Shown here: positions 6,483 through 13,739 of the stretch, piece after piece
Position numbering within the stretch: the first letter of the stretch is position 1
Layout: each line of letters starts with the position of its first letter
Source of the DNA: JANRIZ01 sp033764445
GTDB taxonomy: Bacteria > Verrucomicrobiota > Verrucomicrobiia > JAWXBN01
Length of the DNA: 13,740 bases
Direction: 5' to 3'
Assembly: GCA_033764445.1 (NCBI GenBank)
Contig: JANRIZ010000022.1
Location: 1-13,740, forward strand
Notes under the pieces: model-generated
What the model was told of the DNA's origin: nothing
Databases searched by the model: none
The model's input: the letters and a program-made list of their open reading frames with translations, nothing else
Made by a program: the position numbers and the translations under genes

Positions 6483-7495
6483 ACGGCATGGCGTCTGGCA
6501 TAGAGCCAGACAAAGTGGGAATTCTCGAGTGTCACCGCCAGTGTGTGAGGATTGCTGGCGACAGAACTGACGGTTCCTTCATGGGAAAAATCGTATGCGA
6601 TCGCATTCCAAATCACCCGGCTTTTTCCCTCCACCCGCACATCCTCCGACGTTTCTGTTGTGAAAGATTGCCGCGTGGCCGCACAACGCTTATGCGTCAT
6701 GCCAAAGACATCCGCATACAGCGCCCATTGTTCCCCCCCACTGGTCAGCACCAAACCACCTGCCACCGCACGGGCCAGGGGGGGATGAAGAAACGGTCCT
6801 CCGCTTCCGCGGAATCCCCCGACGTATCCCGCAAAAGGCTGTACCGGGTCCTGATCGGGTTGAGAGGGATGATACCAGGGGTTTCGCTCCAGTTTCGCCA
6901 AGACGTCGCTCCACGGCAGACCCTGCACACTTTTAAAGACATCCGCCATCAGCGGCGTCGGCAGTGTCGGCAGTATTTTCAACACACTTTCCCGGAACTG
7001 GGCCATGCCCGAACGCCATGCCAGAATCTGTGCAAATTGCTGGAGTTGATCGGCATTTTCACAGCGCGGCCCCCATTGCTCCAAGGCTTCCAACCACTCC
7101 GCACATCGTGCATGCTCCTGGCCTCCGATCTGGCAGGCGGCATTGGAGAGCCGGACCATGAGCGGGGCGGGCGCCTTGAGAATCAGACCCATGATCTGGG
7201 GAAAGACCCTTGTCCAGAGTGCCTGCAGATAGGGCAAACGCGCGTGCGGCCCCAGAAGCTTTTTTCCGATCAGCTCCAGTCCCACGTCATATGCCGCATC
7301 CACCAATGGCGGTATTGCCCCCGGATCCCTGTGGGAGGCGGTCGCAACCAGGGGATCGAGAGTCTCCCTCAGGAATGCCTTGAAAATCTCCGCGTCCATA
7401 TCCGGATAGGCACGGCGCGCGAGATTGAACCGCTGATTGTACGCGGTTCGACGCGATTCCAGCATTGCGGCCAGTGGGGGACTGACAAATGTCAT
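6479..7495 (-). CDS. Unrecognised 338-residue protein of the MoxR/vWA cluster
   Basis: I do not recognise this family. Residues 1-205 read as an alpha-helical domain (for example AAYDVGLELIGKKLLG, LMVRLSNAACQIGG, FAQILAWRSGMAQFRESVLKILP split over 67-175). From about 208 the character changes to beta-rich with many Gly and aromatic residues: YVGGFRGSGGPFLHPP (224-239), GGEQWALYADVFG (253-265), and a possible second copy ending NSHFVWLYAR (325-334). Two W-x-L-Y-A units about 75 residues apart suggest a small beta repeat, perhaps a partial propeller. No signal peptide or membrane segment is seen. A Shine-Dalgarno AGGA precedes the ATG, which lies 4 bp after the ATPase stop; the stop overlaps the vWA start by 4 bp. 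Its place between ATPase and vWA genes suggests the third subunit of the machine. That role is inference from position only. Confidence 0.8.
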   Translation of the reverse strand: MTFVSPPLAAMLESRRTAYNQRFNLARRAYPDMDAEIFKAFLRETLDPLVATASHRDPGAIPPLVDAAYDVGLELIGKKLLGPHARLPYLQALWTRVFPQIMGLILKAPAPLMVRLSNAACQIGGQEHARCAEWLEALEQWGPRCENADQLQQFAQILAWRSGMAQFRESVLKILPTLPTPLMADVFKSVQGLPWSDVLAKLERNPWYHPSQPDQDPVQPFAGYVGGFRGSGGPFLHPPLARAVAGGLVLTSGGEQWALYADVFGMTHKRCAATRQSFTTETSEDVRVEGKSRVIWNAIAYDFSHEGTVSSVASNPHTLAVTLENSHFVWLYARRHAV

Positions 7496-7499
7496 TCTG

Positions 7500-9083
7500 C
7501 TATTCCTGTGTTTTGAGCCAGCGCAAATAGTTCGTGTATCGCTGATGCAGATATTTCAGCACCATGAGATCATCGTGCATATGACCATACAGCTTGCGTC
7601 CCTTCGCCCATTCTCCGATGAGTCGCTCAATCCGGCCCAGCCGCAGGCGGACCTCGGACTCGTTCACGCCTTCCAGGCCTTCCCCGAACTCTCCCGTGAG
7701 CGAACGGATCGGGTCTTCGTCATCAAGATTGAGCCGGTCGTAGTCACGGCAGGACAGATCGAACACCTTGCGCAGCCACCCCACTCGGTCCGAACGGTAG
7801 ACTTCATGCCCGGGCTCATTAAAGAATGGAGCCTCCAAATCCGGCACCAACTTGTCATGCAGCACAAAGGGAAGAACCTGTCGCAAGTCCTCCAGCTCCA
7901 CCGCGGTGTTTCCCCGGAAAAAGGCGAGCGCCTTCGCGTACACCATCAGCGTCATCAGATTCCGCACGGACAATCCGTTGCGCGTCTGACAGCCCAGATC
8001 CTTGAGACGATCCCGTCCCGTATCCAAAGCCGTGACCTGATTCCAATCCGTCCCGCTCAAACGCACCGTATCCTTGGTCTTATACTCAAACTGCTCGGAG
8101 GCAATCTCGCAAAACTCGAACTGGCTGGCAAAAAACTCGATCCGGCGACGCACCTCCGAGGGAAGCCCGACCTGCCGGATCTTTTTCTGCATCTCATCAA
8201 GCTCCTGCTGATGAAAGATCACTTCCGGCGGCACCACTTCCTCTGGCCGCACGTCTTCCTCAATGCGCGTCAGCAGTGCGCCCAGAAAACGGGGATTGAA
8301 GTTCAGGGCCTGCACGATCACATCAATGCGATCCCTTAATGCCTCGATCACCTGATAGGTTCCCCCGCCCTGGTCGTCGTTTGCCGTCAGATACCATGCG
8401 GAATCGGGACACTCATAAATGTGATTCAATATCTCCGCATAATTGTCCCCCATGACCGTCAGCAGGGCGCTCTGAGTGCGTGTCGGAATGCGGTTGTACT
8501 CATCAATGATTTTCACACGCATCGAAAGCCATTTCCGCCACGAGATGCGGATGTCATCGAGGTTTTGTGCATTCACGAGATCCGCAGGCAGGGGATTCCC
8601 CAAAAGATCCGCCATCGTCATTTGAGGATGTCCATGCTGCATTCCTCGACGCACTTCCTTGAGGGGATATCCCGCCAAGACACCCATCAGAATCGCACTG
8701 GCCGTCTTGCCTCGACCCGGTCCGCCGACCAGCAGACATTTGCCCCGCACAGCGAAGGTCAGGAGGGGGAGGAGCACAAAACTCGAATAACTCTGATCCG
8801 TGGGCAGCACCAGGCGGCTTTTGCTGTCCCCGAGCACAAACGACTGCGGCGACTGGTGATTGTATTCAATGTCGTAGTGTGTGCTGATAATCGCCGTGTT
8901 GACGATCCAGAAATAGGCCTGGCGAAGCTTCTCATCCAAGATCACGGTCGCTGACGCCTCCGTGGCACTCTCGGACACCGGACCCTGAAACAGATCCGCC
9001 ACATCAAACGAATGGGACGCCACCTCCACATGCGGATTGGTTGGTGCCGCACTGATCTTACGAAACGGATTTTTAAACGCCAC
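7500..9083 (-). CDS. MoxR-like AAA+ ATPase
   Basis: A 527-residue AAA+ protein. Walker A is GGPGRGKTA (120-128), Walker B VKIIDEYNR (190-198, D194/E195), sensor 1 YLTANDD (231-237, N235), arginine-finger region EALRDRID (247-254), and a sensor-2-like segment GLSVRNLM (370-377) starts the lid. The Walker B 'DE-N-R' and TQSALLTVMGD (203-213) are typical of MoxR/RavA-type ATPases, which couple ATP hydrolysis to remodelling of a client through a vWA partner. It is longer than ordinary MoxR (about 330 residues) because of about 110 residues before Walker A and an acidic helical extension after 440. The start is GTG at 9083, chosen because GGGGAGG lies 5 bases upstream. It is the first gene of the minus-strand operon, and its vWA partner is encoded two genes downstream. 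Confidence 0.9.
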   Translation of the reverse strand: MAFKNPFRKISAAPTNPHVEVASHSFDVADLFQGPVSESATEASATVILDEKLRQAYFWIVNTAIISTHYDIEYNHQSPQSFVLGDSKSRLVLPTDQSYSSFVLLPLLTFAVRGKCLLVGGPGRGKTASAILMGVLAGYPLKEVRRGMQHGHPQMTMADLLGNPLPADLVNAQNLDDIRISWRKWLSMRVKIIDEYNRIPTRTQSALLTVMGDNYAEILNHIYECPDSAWYLTANDDQGGGTYQVIEALRDRIDVIVQALNFNPRFLGALLTRIEEDVRPEEVVPPEVIFHQQELDEMQKKIRQVGLPSEVRRRIEFFASQFEFCEIASEQFEYKTKDTVRLSGTDWNQVTALDTGRDRLKDLGCQTRNGLSVRNLMTLMVYAKALAFFRGNTAVELEDLRQVLPFVLHDKLVPDLEAPFFNEPGHEVYRSDRVGWLRKVFDLSCRDYDRLNLDDEDPIRSLTGEFGEGLEGVNESEVRLRLGRIERLIGEWAKGRKLYGHMHDDLMVLKYLHQRYTNYLRWLKTQE

Positions 9084-9180
9084 GCCTGCCTCCCCAAATA
9101 CGGTTCGGCATCTTCTAACAGGTGACCGCCCAAAATTCCATCCTTTTCGGACGAATCATGCCGTCTCTTTGGGTTGCTGG

Positions 9181-9217
9181 CACAAAGGGCTCATCGGCCT
9201 GAAAAATGGCCCTTGTG
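9181..9217. promoter_or_regulatory. Long-looped inverted repeat in the divergent region
   Basis: CACAAAGGGC (9181-9190) pairs with GCCCTTGTG (9209-9217) except for one bulged A: nine base pairs around an 18-base loop. The left arm could also pair with CTTTG at 9167-9171, and GGCC at 9196-9199 with GGCC at 9208-9211, giving mutually exclusive folds. No T-run follows in either direction, so it is not an ordinary terminator. It could be an operator or an RNA element in the sigma gene leader. Confidence 0.4.
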
Positions 9218-9233
9218 AGGCGAAGGTTCGCCT
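9218..9233. promoter_or_regulatory. 16-bp perfect dyad, possible operator
   Basis: AGGCGAA (9218-9224) and TTCGCCT (9227-9233) are perfect inverted copies with two bases between them. Such a short spacer does not favour an RNA hairpin but fits a dimeric DNA-binding protein. It touches the preceding inverted repeat directly and lies 80 bp before the sigma gene start and 135 bp before the ATPase start. Confidence 0.35.
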
Positions 9234-9284
9234 TTGGGAACCGGCGCCCGGAATGACCTTACATTTATTGGCTTGTCCTTTTGA

Positions 9285-9308
9285 GTCTTCGACTTAAAAG
9301 TGGAAGAC
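9285..9308 (+). promoter_or_regulatory. Inverted repeat over the sigma gene ribosome binding site
   Basis: GTCTTCGACTT (9285-9295) and AAGTGGAAGAC (9298-9308) are inverted copies with one mismatch in 11 and two bases between. The right arm contains the Shine-Dalgarno GGAAG (9302-9306) of the sigma gene, whose ATG is at 9313. If the transcript begins upstream, the mRNA can fold a hairpin (loop about 6-8 bases) that hides the ribosome binding site. Alternatively the dyad is a protein-binding operator. Confidence 0.45.
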
Positions 9309-9312
9309 CAAT

Positions 9313-10308
9313 ATGGCAGGACCCATGGATGCAGAAAGTGAAGGAAGCCTGACGATCTACCTGCGGGAGATCGGCAAAACCCCCCTGCTGACCCCCGCCG
9401 AGGAAATCGAACTGGCGGCCATCATCAAAAGGGGGAAACTGACGGAAAAAAAGCTCGCCTCCGCCCGCCTTCTTTCAAGGTCCCGCACCGCCCTGAAGGT
9501 CATGGAAGCCAAACCGGCAAAACCCGTAAAATCCAAACGCTCCAAGGCGGATTCAATGATGGTCTTTCTTCAGGAGGCGGAGGCGGCACGGCAGCGGATG
9601 ATCCGGTCCAATCTCCGTCTGGTGGTCAAAATCGCGCAGGACTACACCAACTACGGACTGCCGCTGATCGACCTGGTTTCGGAGGGCAATATCGGGCTGA
9701 TGAAGGCGGTCGAACGGTTTGATCCCTCCAAGGGGGGAAAACTTTCCACCTACAGTTCCTGGTGGATCAAACAATCCATCAAACGCGCCCTGGCCAACCA
9801 GAGCAAAACCATCCGTCTCCCGGTGCATCTGGTCGATAAAATCTCCAAAATGCGCAAAGCCTCGATGCGCCTGAGCGAGGACCTCGGCCGCGAGCCGACC
9901 GATGAGGAGCTGGCCGAGGAACTGGGCATGCCCGTGGGCAAGGTGGCCCGGCTGCGCACGGCGGGAATCCGCCCCGCCTCCCTCGACGCCCCGGTCAGCC
10001 CGGAGGACGACTCCACGGAGCTGGGCGACATCATCAAGGACGAATCCGCCCTCAATCCGTACGAGCTGCTCCGTTCCAAACAGCTGCGCGGGGACATCCA
10101 GGAGCTGCTCGACATCCTGGAGCCGCGCGAACGGGAAATCATCAATTTCCGCTTCGGCATGGATGGTTCCGACGAAAAGACGCTCGAGGAGGTCGGGAAA
10201 AAATTCAGGATCACCCGCGAACGTGTCCGCCAGATCCAGAATATCGCCCTCACAAAAATGATGAAAATGATGTCAAAAAAAGATCGAAAATTTGTCTCCA
10301 TCGAATAA
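9313..10308 (+). CDS. RpoD/SigA-type sigma-70 factor
   Basis: A 331-residue RNA polymerase sigma subunit with regions 1.2 to 4.2. Region 1.2 is residues 12-40 (SLTIYLREIGKTPLLTPAEE). Region 2 runs from about 89 to 165, with LRLVVKIA, DLVSEGNIGLMKAV (120-133) and the melting/-10 helix STYSSWWIKQSIKRAL (145-160). Region 3 is about 170-245. Region 4 ends with the -35-binding helix TRERVRQIQ (301-309). Region 1.1 is lacking, and the length is that of a short primary or group-2 sigma, so I withhold a gene symbol. An insert between 1.2 and 2.1 (about 41-88) has a strongly basic part: 15 Lys/Arg within residues 39-78. Start ATG 9313 has a GGAAG site 6 bases upstream. It is followed by apt after 13 bp. 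The region 2 wording resembles verrucomicrobial sigmas. Confidence 0.92.
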   Translation: MAGPMDAESEGSLTIYLREIGKTPLLTPAEEIELAAIIKRGKLTEKKLASARLLSRSRTALKVMEAKPAKPVKSKRSKADSMMVFLQEAEAARQRMIRSNLRLVVKIAQDYTNYGLPLIDLVSEGNIGLMKAVERFDPSKGGKLSTYSSWWIKQSIKRALANQSKTIRLPVHLVDKISKMRKASMRLSEDLGREPTDEELAEELGMPVGKVARLRTAGIRPASLDAPVSPEDDSTELGDIIKDESALNPYELLRSKQLRGDIQELLDILEPREREIINFRFGMDGSDEKTLEEVGKKFRITRERVRQIQNIALTKMMKMMSKKDRKFVSIE

Positions 10309-10321
10309 GGTCCATGCCCCT

Positions 10322-10867
10322 ATGATTGAAGCCTCCTCCTCCGCCGCCAGTGACCGCATCAAAAAAGCCATCCGCGACATCCCCGACTTCCCCAAGCCCG
10401 GCATCAATTTCAAGGACATCACCACCATCCTCTCGGACCTGAATCTTTTCCGCCTGGCCATCAACACGATGGTCGAGCCCTTCGGCAAAAAAAAGGTCGA
10501 TTACGTGCTGGGCATCGACGCCCGCGGCTTCATCTTCGGCGGGGCCATGGCCTACAATCTGGCCTGCGGCTTCATCCCCGCACGCAAGCCGGGCAAACTT
10601 CCCTACAGGTCGATTTCCGTCCAGTACGACCTTGAATACGGGTCAAACACCATCTGCATCCACGAGGACGCCTTCGCCAGGGGCAAACGCATCCTGATTG
10701 TCGATGACGTCCTGGCCACGGGCGGGACGGCCAACGCGGCGGCGGAGCTGGTCGAAAAACTCGGCGGCGAGGTGGTGGCCCTGACCTTTCTGGTGGAGCT
10801 GGGGTTCCTCAAGGGCCGCGAAAAGGTCCACCGTTACCCGATCCACTCCCTGGTCACCTTTGATTAG
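10322..10867 (+). CDS. apt: Adenine phosphoribosyltransferase
   Basis: A 181-residue purine salvage enzyme: adenine + PRPP gives AMP + pyrophosphate, in the cytoplasm. Diagnostic parts are IPDFPKPGINFKDITTIL (20-37), the dimer and adenine-side GIDARGFIFG (64-73), RKPGKLPYR (88-96), and the PRPP loop ILIVDDVLATGGTA (124-137). The ATG at 10322 is chosen. It gives the usual family length and lies 13 bp after the sigma gene stop; AAGG at 10307-10310 is a weak ribosome binding site. A TTG 30 bases upstream would add ten residues overlapping the sigma gene and has no better site. It is probably co-transcribed with the sigma gene, which is a positional inference. Confidence 0.95.
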   Translation: MIEASSSAASDRIKKAIRDIPDFPKPGINFKDITTILSDLNLFRLAINTMVEPFGKKKVDYVLGIDARGFIFGGAMAYNLACGFIPARKPGKLPYRSISVQYDLEYGSNTICIHEDAFARGKRILIVDDVLATGGTANAAAELVEKLGGEVVALTFLVELGFLKGREKVHRYPIHSLVTFD

Positions 10868-10900
10868 GGACACGCCGTCACTCCCCCCGGGAATCGCGCC

Positions 10901-11692
10901 ATGGATTTCTTCAACGACATCAAAAGGGGCTTCCGGACCCTGCTCGCGGACCCCCGCTGGTTTCCCAAAATCCTGTTGGCGGGTTTCCTCCTCATCAATC
11001 CCTTCCTGCTCGCCTTCGCCCCGGCCTATTTTGCCTACAGGGCCACCGGACACGGTCCGGCGTGGATTGAACCGGCCTTTTACGGATGCCTGGCCTTTAA
11101 TGTGCTGAGTTTCTGGTTCCCCCTGGGCTTCACCTTCGAGGTCCTGCGCCGTGCGCGAACGGGGTCCGGTCCCCAGCTGCCGGATTGGAACTGGCGCGTG
11201 CTTCCACGGTACGCGCGGGAAGGGGCGGTCAAGCTCTTCCTTTCGATCTTCACCCTCCTCCTGCCCGTGGGTCTGTGGACCCTTTTCTGCCACACGGTCT
11301 TCATCCGTCTGCTGAATCTTCCCGACGGACTTCTGATGCTGTTCATCCAGCCGGTTTTCCTGCTGGTGATCCCCTTCTGCGGGATCGCCTGCTGCCGCTG
11401 GCTCGACGGGGGCGGCCTCATTCCGTGCGCCCTCAACTACGCGGAAAACATCCGCCTCTTCAAAATGCGCGGGGGGGATTTCCTGATTGCCTCCGTCTTC
11501 CTGATGGGGCTGAACTCGGTCACCACGGCCTTTTATTACACGCTTCCCTTTGCCGCGGTTTTCGGTCTGTGCCTGGTGGATACCTGGTTTGGTCCGCTCT
11601 ACGCCCAAATGGCCAAACCGGCGGGGGCGGCGCAGGGGTCCCCCGTGCGGGGCGCGGATGCACACGACCCATTGCCGCCTTCCATGGCATGA
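10901..11692 (+). CDS. DUF4013-like integral membrane protein
   Basis: A 263-residue membrane protein with about six hydrophobic segments, roughly at residues 24-46, 58-77, 103-130, 136-160, 186-206 and 210-226. The N-terminus (MDFFNDIKRGFRTLLADPRW) and the repeated pattern of amphipathic helix then membrane pair match the DUF4013 family as I remember it; the family has no established function. There is no signal peptide, catalytic motif or metal site. The last 30 residues are Ala/Gly/Pro-rich and probably disordered in the cytoplasm. It lies 33 bp after apt with only a weak ribosome binding site (CGGGAA region), in the same direction, and 76 bp before the phosphohexomutase gene. An open frame of 375 codons on the opposite strand across this region is a codon-bias shadow. 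Confidence 0.8.
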   Translation: MDFFNDIKRGFRTLLADPRWFPKILLAGFLLINPFLLAFAPAYFAYRATGHGPAWIEPAFYGCLAFNVLSFWFPLGFTFEVLRRARTGSGPQLPDWNWRVLPRYAREGAVKLFLSIFTLLLPVGLWTLFCHTVFIRLLNLPDGLLMLFIQPVFLLVIPFCGIACCRWLDGGGLIPCALNYAENIRLFKMRGGDFLIASVFLMGLNSVTTAFYYTLPFAAVFGLCLVDTWFGPLYAQMAKPAGAAQGSPVRGADAHDPLPPSMA

Positions 11693-11731
11693 CGGCGTCC
11701 CCGGAAAGCCCTCAATTTCCAAAAGACGATT

Positions 11732-11760
11732 TTGACTGTTTGCCCTCCAGAGGGTACCAT
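11732..11760 (+). promoter_or_regulatory. Candidate sigma-70 promoter for the phosphohexomutase gene
   Basis: TTGACT (11732-11737, five of six consensus bases) and TACCAT (11755-11760, four of six) are separated by exactly 17 bases. Transcription would begin near 11767, at most a few bases before the ATG at 11769, so the transcript would be nearly leaderless. The gap to the upstream gene (76 bp) is long enough for a promoter. Confidence 0.35.
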
Positions 11761-11768
11761 GACACTTC

Positions 11769-13739
11769 ATGTCCCTTGTTTCACGTCACCTTCACGCCGC
11801 TGAATTCAGACATCTCGTCCCGGCGGAAACCGCCCGCAACATCAACCACACGTACACGGACCCACACACACCGGAATGGGTCCGCGCCTGCATCGCGGAA
11901 CTGGTCCTCAACCGCGAATGGGCGGAGCTGAACAACCGGTTTTTCAAGCGGGTCACCTTCGGCACCGGGGGCATCCGGGGACGGACCATCGGCCACATTG
12001 TCACCGCTGCGGAACGGGGATCCGCCCCCGCAACGGCACGTCCCGAACATCCGGCGGCGGGCACCAACACGCTCAATGAAATGAACATCGAACGGGCCGT
12101 GCGCGGTCTGTGCCGCTACCTGCTCGGGCAGTTCCCGCCCTCCGGACCGGGCGAGAAACTCCGGATTGTTTTCGGCCACGACACCCGTCACTTTTCCCGG
12201 GAATTTGCGGACCTGGCCGCCCAGACCGCCGCCCGGTGCGGATTGGACGCGTACCTCTTTGAATCCGACCGCCCGACACCCGAACTTTCCTTCGCGATCC
12301 GCCAGCTGGGCGCGAAGTCCGGGGGGGTGGTCACCGCCAGCCACAATCCGGCCCATGACAACGGGCTAAAAGTGTATTTTGACGACGGGGCCCAGATTGT
12401 CGAACCCCATGCCACGGGGATCATCCACGAGGTCAATTCCCCCACCTCCCGGGAAAACCAGCTCCCCCAAATCCCCGGCGAGGTGTACACGATCGGTCCG
12501 GAACTCGACGAGGAGTACCGGCACAAGGTCGCCAGCCTCGTGCTCGACCCGGCCATGGTCTCCGCACAGGGGCCCTCCCTGAAAATCGTCTATTCCCCCC
12601 TGCACGGCACGGGAGCCCGCTTCATCCCCGACCTGCTCGCGGGTCTGGGTCTGAGTGTCGAACGGGTGGAGGAACAGATGTCCCCCGACGGGAATTTCCC
12701 GACCGTGGCCTCACCCAACCCGGAAAATGCGGAAGCCCTCACCCTCGCGCTGGCCCGCGCGGAACGCACCGGGGCGGACCTGGTCATTGCCACCGACCCG
12801 GATACCGACCGCATGGGAGCGGCGGCCCGGGATGCCTCGGGCAAAATGCTGCTGCTGACCGGGAACCAGATCGGGGCGCTGATGGCCTTTTACCGCACGC
12901 AAAAACTTCTGGACCTGGGGGTTCTCACCCCCGAAAACAAAACCCGGGCGTGCCTGATCAAAACGGTGGTGACCACCGACCTTCAAAAGGCCATCGCGGC
13001 GCATTTCGGGGTCAAGCTCATCGAAACGCTCACGGGCTTCAAATACATCGGCCAGAAACTGCGCCAGTACGAGGAGGCGGTGCGGGCGGCCAAGTCCATG
13101 ACCCCGGCGGAGTACCGGCTGCTGAGCGAGGGGGCCCGGCGCGATCTGCTGCTCAAATACGGCACCTACTGCATTTTCGGCGGCGAGGAGTCCTATGGCT
13201 ACAGTGCCGGGGATTTTGTGCGGGACAAGGATGCCAACGCGGCAGCAGTCATGTTCTGCGAGGTGGCGGCCTTTGCCAAATCCCGCAACCAATCGCTCCC
13301 GGAAATGCTCGATGATATCTACATGTCCCTGGGTTACTTCACCGAGTCCCTCGGCCAGATCACCCTCGAAGGTGCGGAAGGCGCGGCCCGCATCCGCAAG
13401 ATTGTTTCCTCCTACGAAAACAACCCTCCCGTGGCCTTCGGCTCCCACGCGGTCGAACACCTCCGCAATTTCGACTCGGAGGAAATCCGTGATGCCGACG
13501 GCGATGTGTTGCCGCGGGAAAAGATGTTCCTTTTCACCCTCCGCGGGGGTGACCGCTTTGCCGTGCGCGCCTCCGGCACGGAACCCAAGGTGAAATTCTA
13601 TTTCTTCGGCCAGTGCCTGCCCGCTCCCGGGAAAAAATTCACCCCGGAGGAACTCGCCCGGGCCAAGGCCGAAACCCCGGTCCGGCTGGAATCCCTGTGG
13701 CAACTGGTCCGCGAGGATGCCCAGCGGCGCGGGAAATGA
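11769..13739 (+). CDS. Phosphoglucomutase/phosphomannomutase-family enzyme
   Basis: A 656-residue alpha-D-phosphohexomutase that interconverts sugar 1- and 6-phosphates through a phosphoserine. All four signatures are intact: FGTGGIRG (64-71); catalytic-serine loop TASHNPAHDNGLK (189-201, S191); metal loop DPDTDR (343-348, D343/D345/D347); sugar loop GGEESYGY (471-478); and phosphate loop RASGTEPK (600-607). FGTGGIRG and the length point to the PGM2-like group (glucose-1-phosphate or pentose-phosphate mutases, usually 550-600 residues) rather than bacterial GlmM. The exact sugar cannot be read. Extra length includes a Pro/Ala/Thr-rich insert near 78-104. The ATG at 11769 has no well-spaced ribosome binding site; GAGGG at 11750-11754 is 14 bases away and fits an overlapping 14-codon reading frame better. 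The stop TGA is the last codon of the window. Confidence 0.93.
   Translation: MSLVSRHLHAAEFRHLVPAETARNINHTYTDPHTPEWVRACIAELVLNREWAELNNRFFKRVTFGTGGIRGRTIGHIVTAAERGSAPATARPEHPAAGTNTLNEMNIERAVRGLCRYLLGQFPPSGPGEKLRIVFGHDTRHFSREFADLAAQTAARCGLDAYLFESDRPTPELSFAIRQLGAKSGGVVTASHNPAHDNGLKVYFDDGAQIVEPHATGIIHEVNSPTSRENQLPQIPGEVYTIGPELDEEYRHKVASLVLDPAMVSAQGPSLKIVYSPLHGTGARFIPDLLAGLGLSVERVEEQMSPDGNFPTVASPNPENAEALTLALARAERTGADLVIATDPDTDRMGAAARDASGKMLLLTGNQIGALMAFYRTQKLLDLGVLTPENKTRACLIKTVVTTDLQKAIAAHFGVKLIETLTGFKYIGQKLRQYEEAVRAAKSMTPAEYRLLSEGARRDLLLKYGTYCIFGGEESYGYSAGDFVRDKDANAAAVMFCEVAAFAKSRNQSLPEMLDDIYMSLGYFTESLGQITLEGAEGAARIRKIVSSYENNPPVAFGSHAVEHLRNFDSEEIRDADGDVLPREKMFLFTLRGGDRFAVRASGTEPKVKFYFFGQCLPAPGKKFTPEELARAKAETPVRLESLWQLVREDAQRRGK

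Larger units (their letters stand above)
9084..9312. other. Divergent intergenic region between the ATPase operon and the sigma gene
   Basis: This 229-bp stretch must hold promoters for both directions. For the minus strand, a TGTTAGAAG extended -10-like element (-10 at 9117-9112) lies about 29 bases before the GTG start, but its -35 is poor, so confidence is low. On the plus strand I could not pick a convincing -35/-10 pair. A Shine-Dalgarno GGAAG (9302-9306) lies 6 bases before the sigma gene ATG. Three inverted repeats are listed separately. I see no small ORF with a credible start or composition. Confidence 0.7.

Noticed and set aside
10292..10321. TTG start for apt overlapping the sigma gene
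   Set aside because: Rare start codon, no better ribosome binding site, and it makes the protein longer than usual at a non-conserved end.
10643..11770. 375-codon open frame on the minus strand opposite apt and the DUF4013-like gene
   Set aside because: It is an antisense shadow of high-GC codons: Gln/Glu/Gly/Arg-rich without domain wording, covering two clearly real genes.
12711..13703. 330-codon open frame on the minus strand opposite the phosphohexomutase gene
   Set aside because: The plus-strand enzyme has all family motifs across the whole stretch; the reverse frame has none and reflects codon bias.
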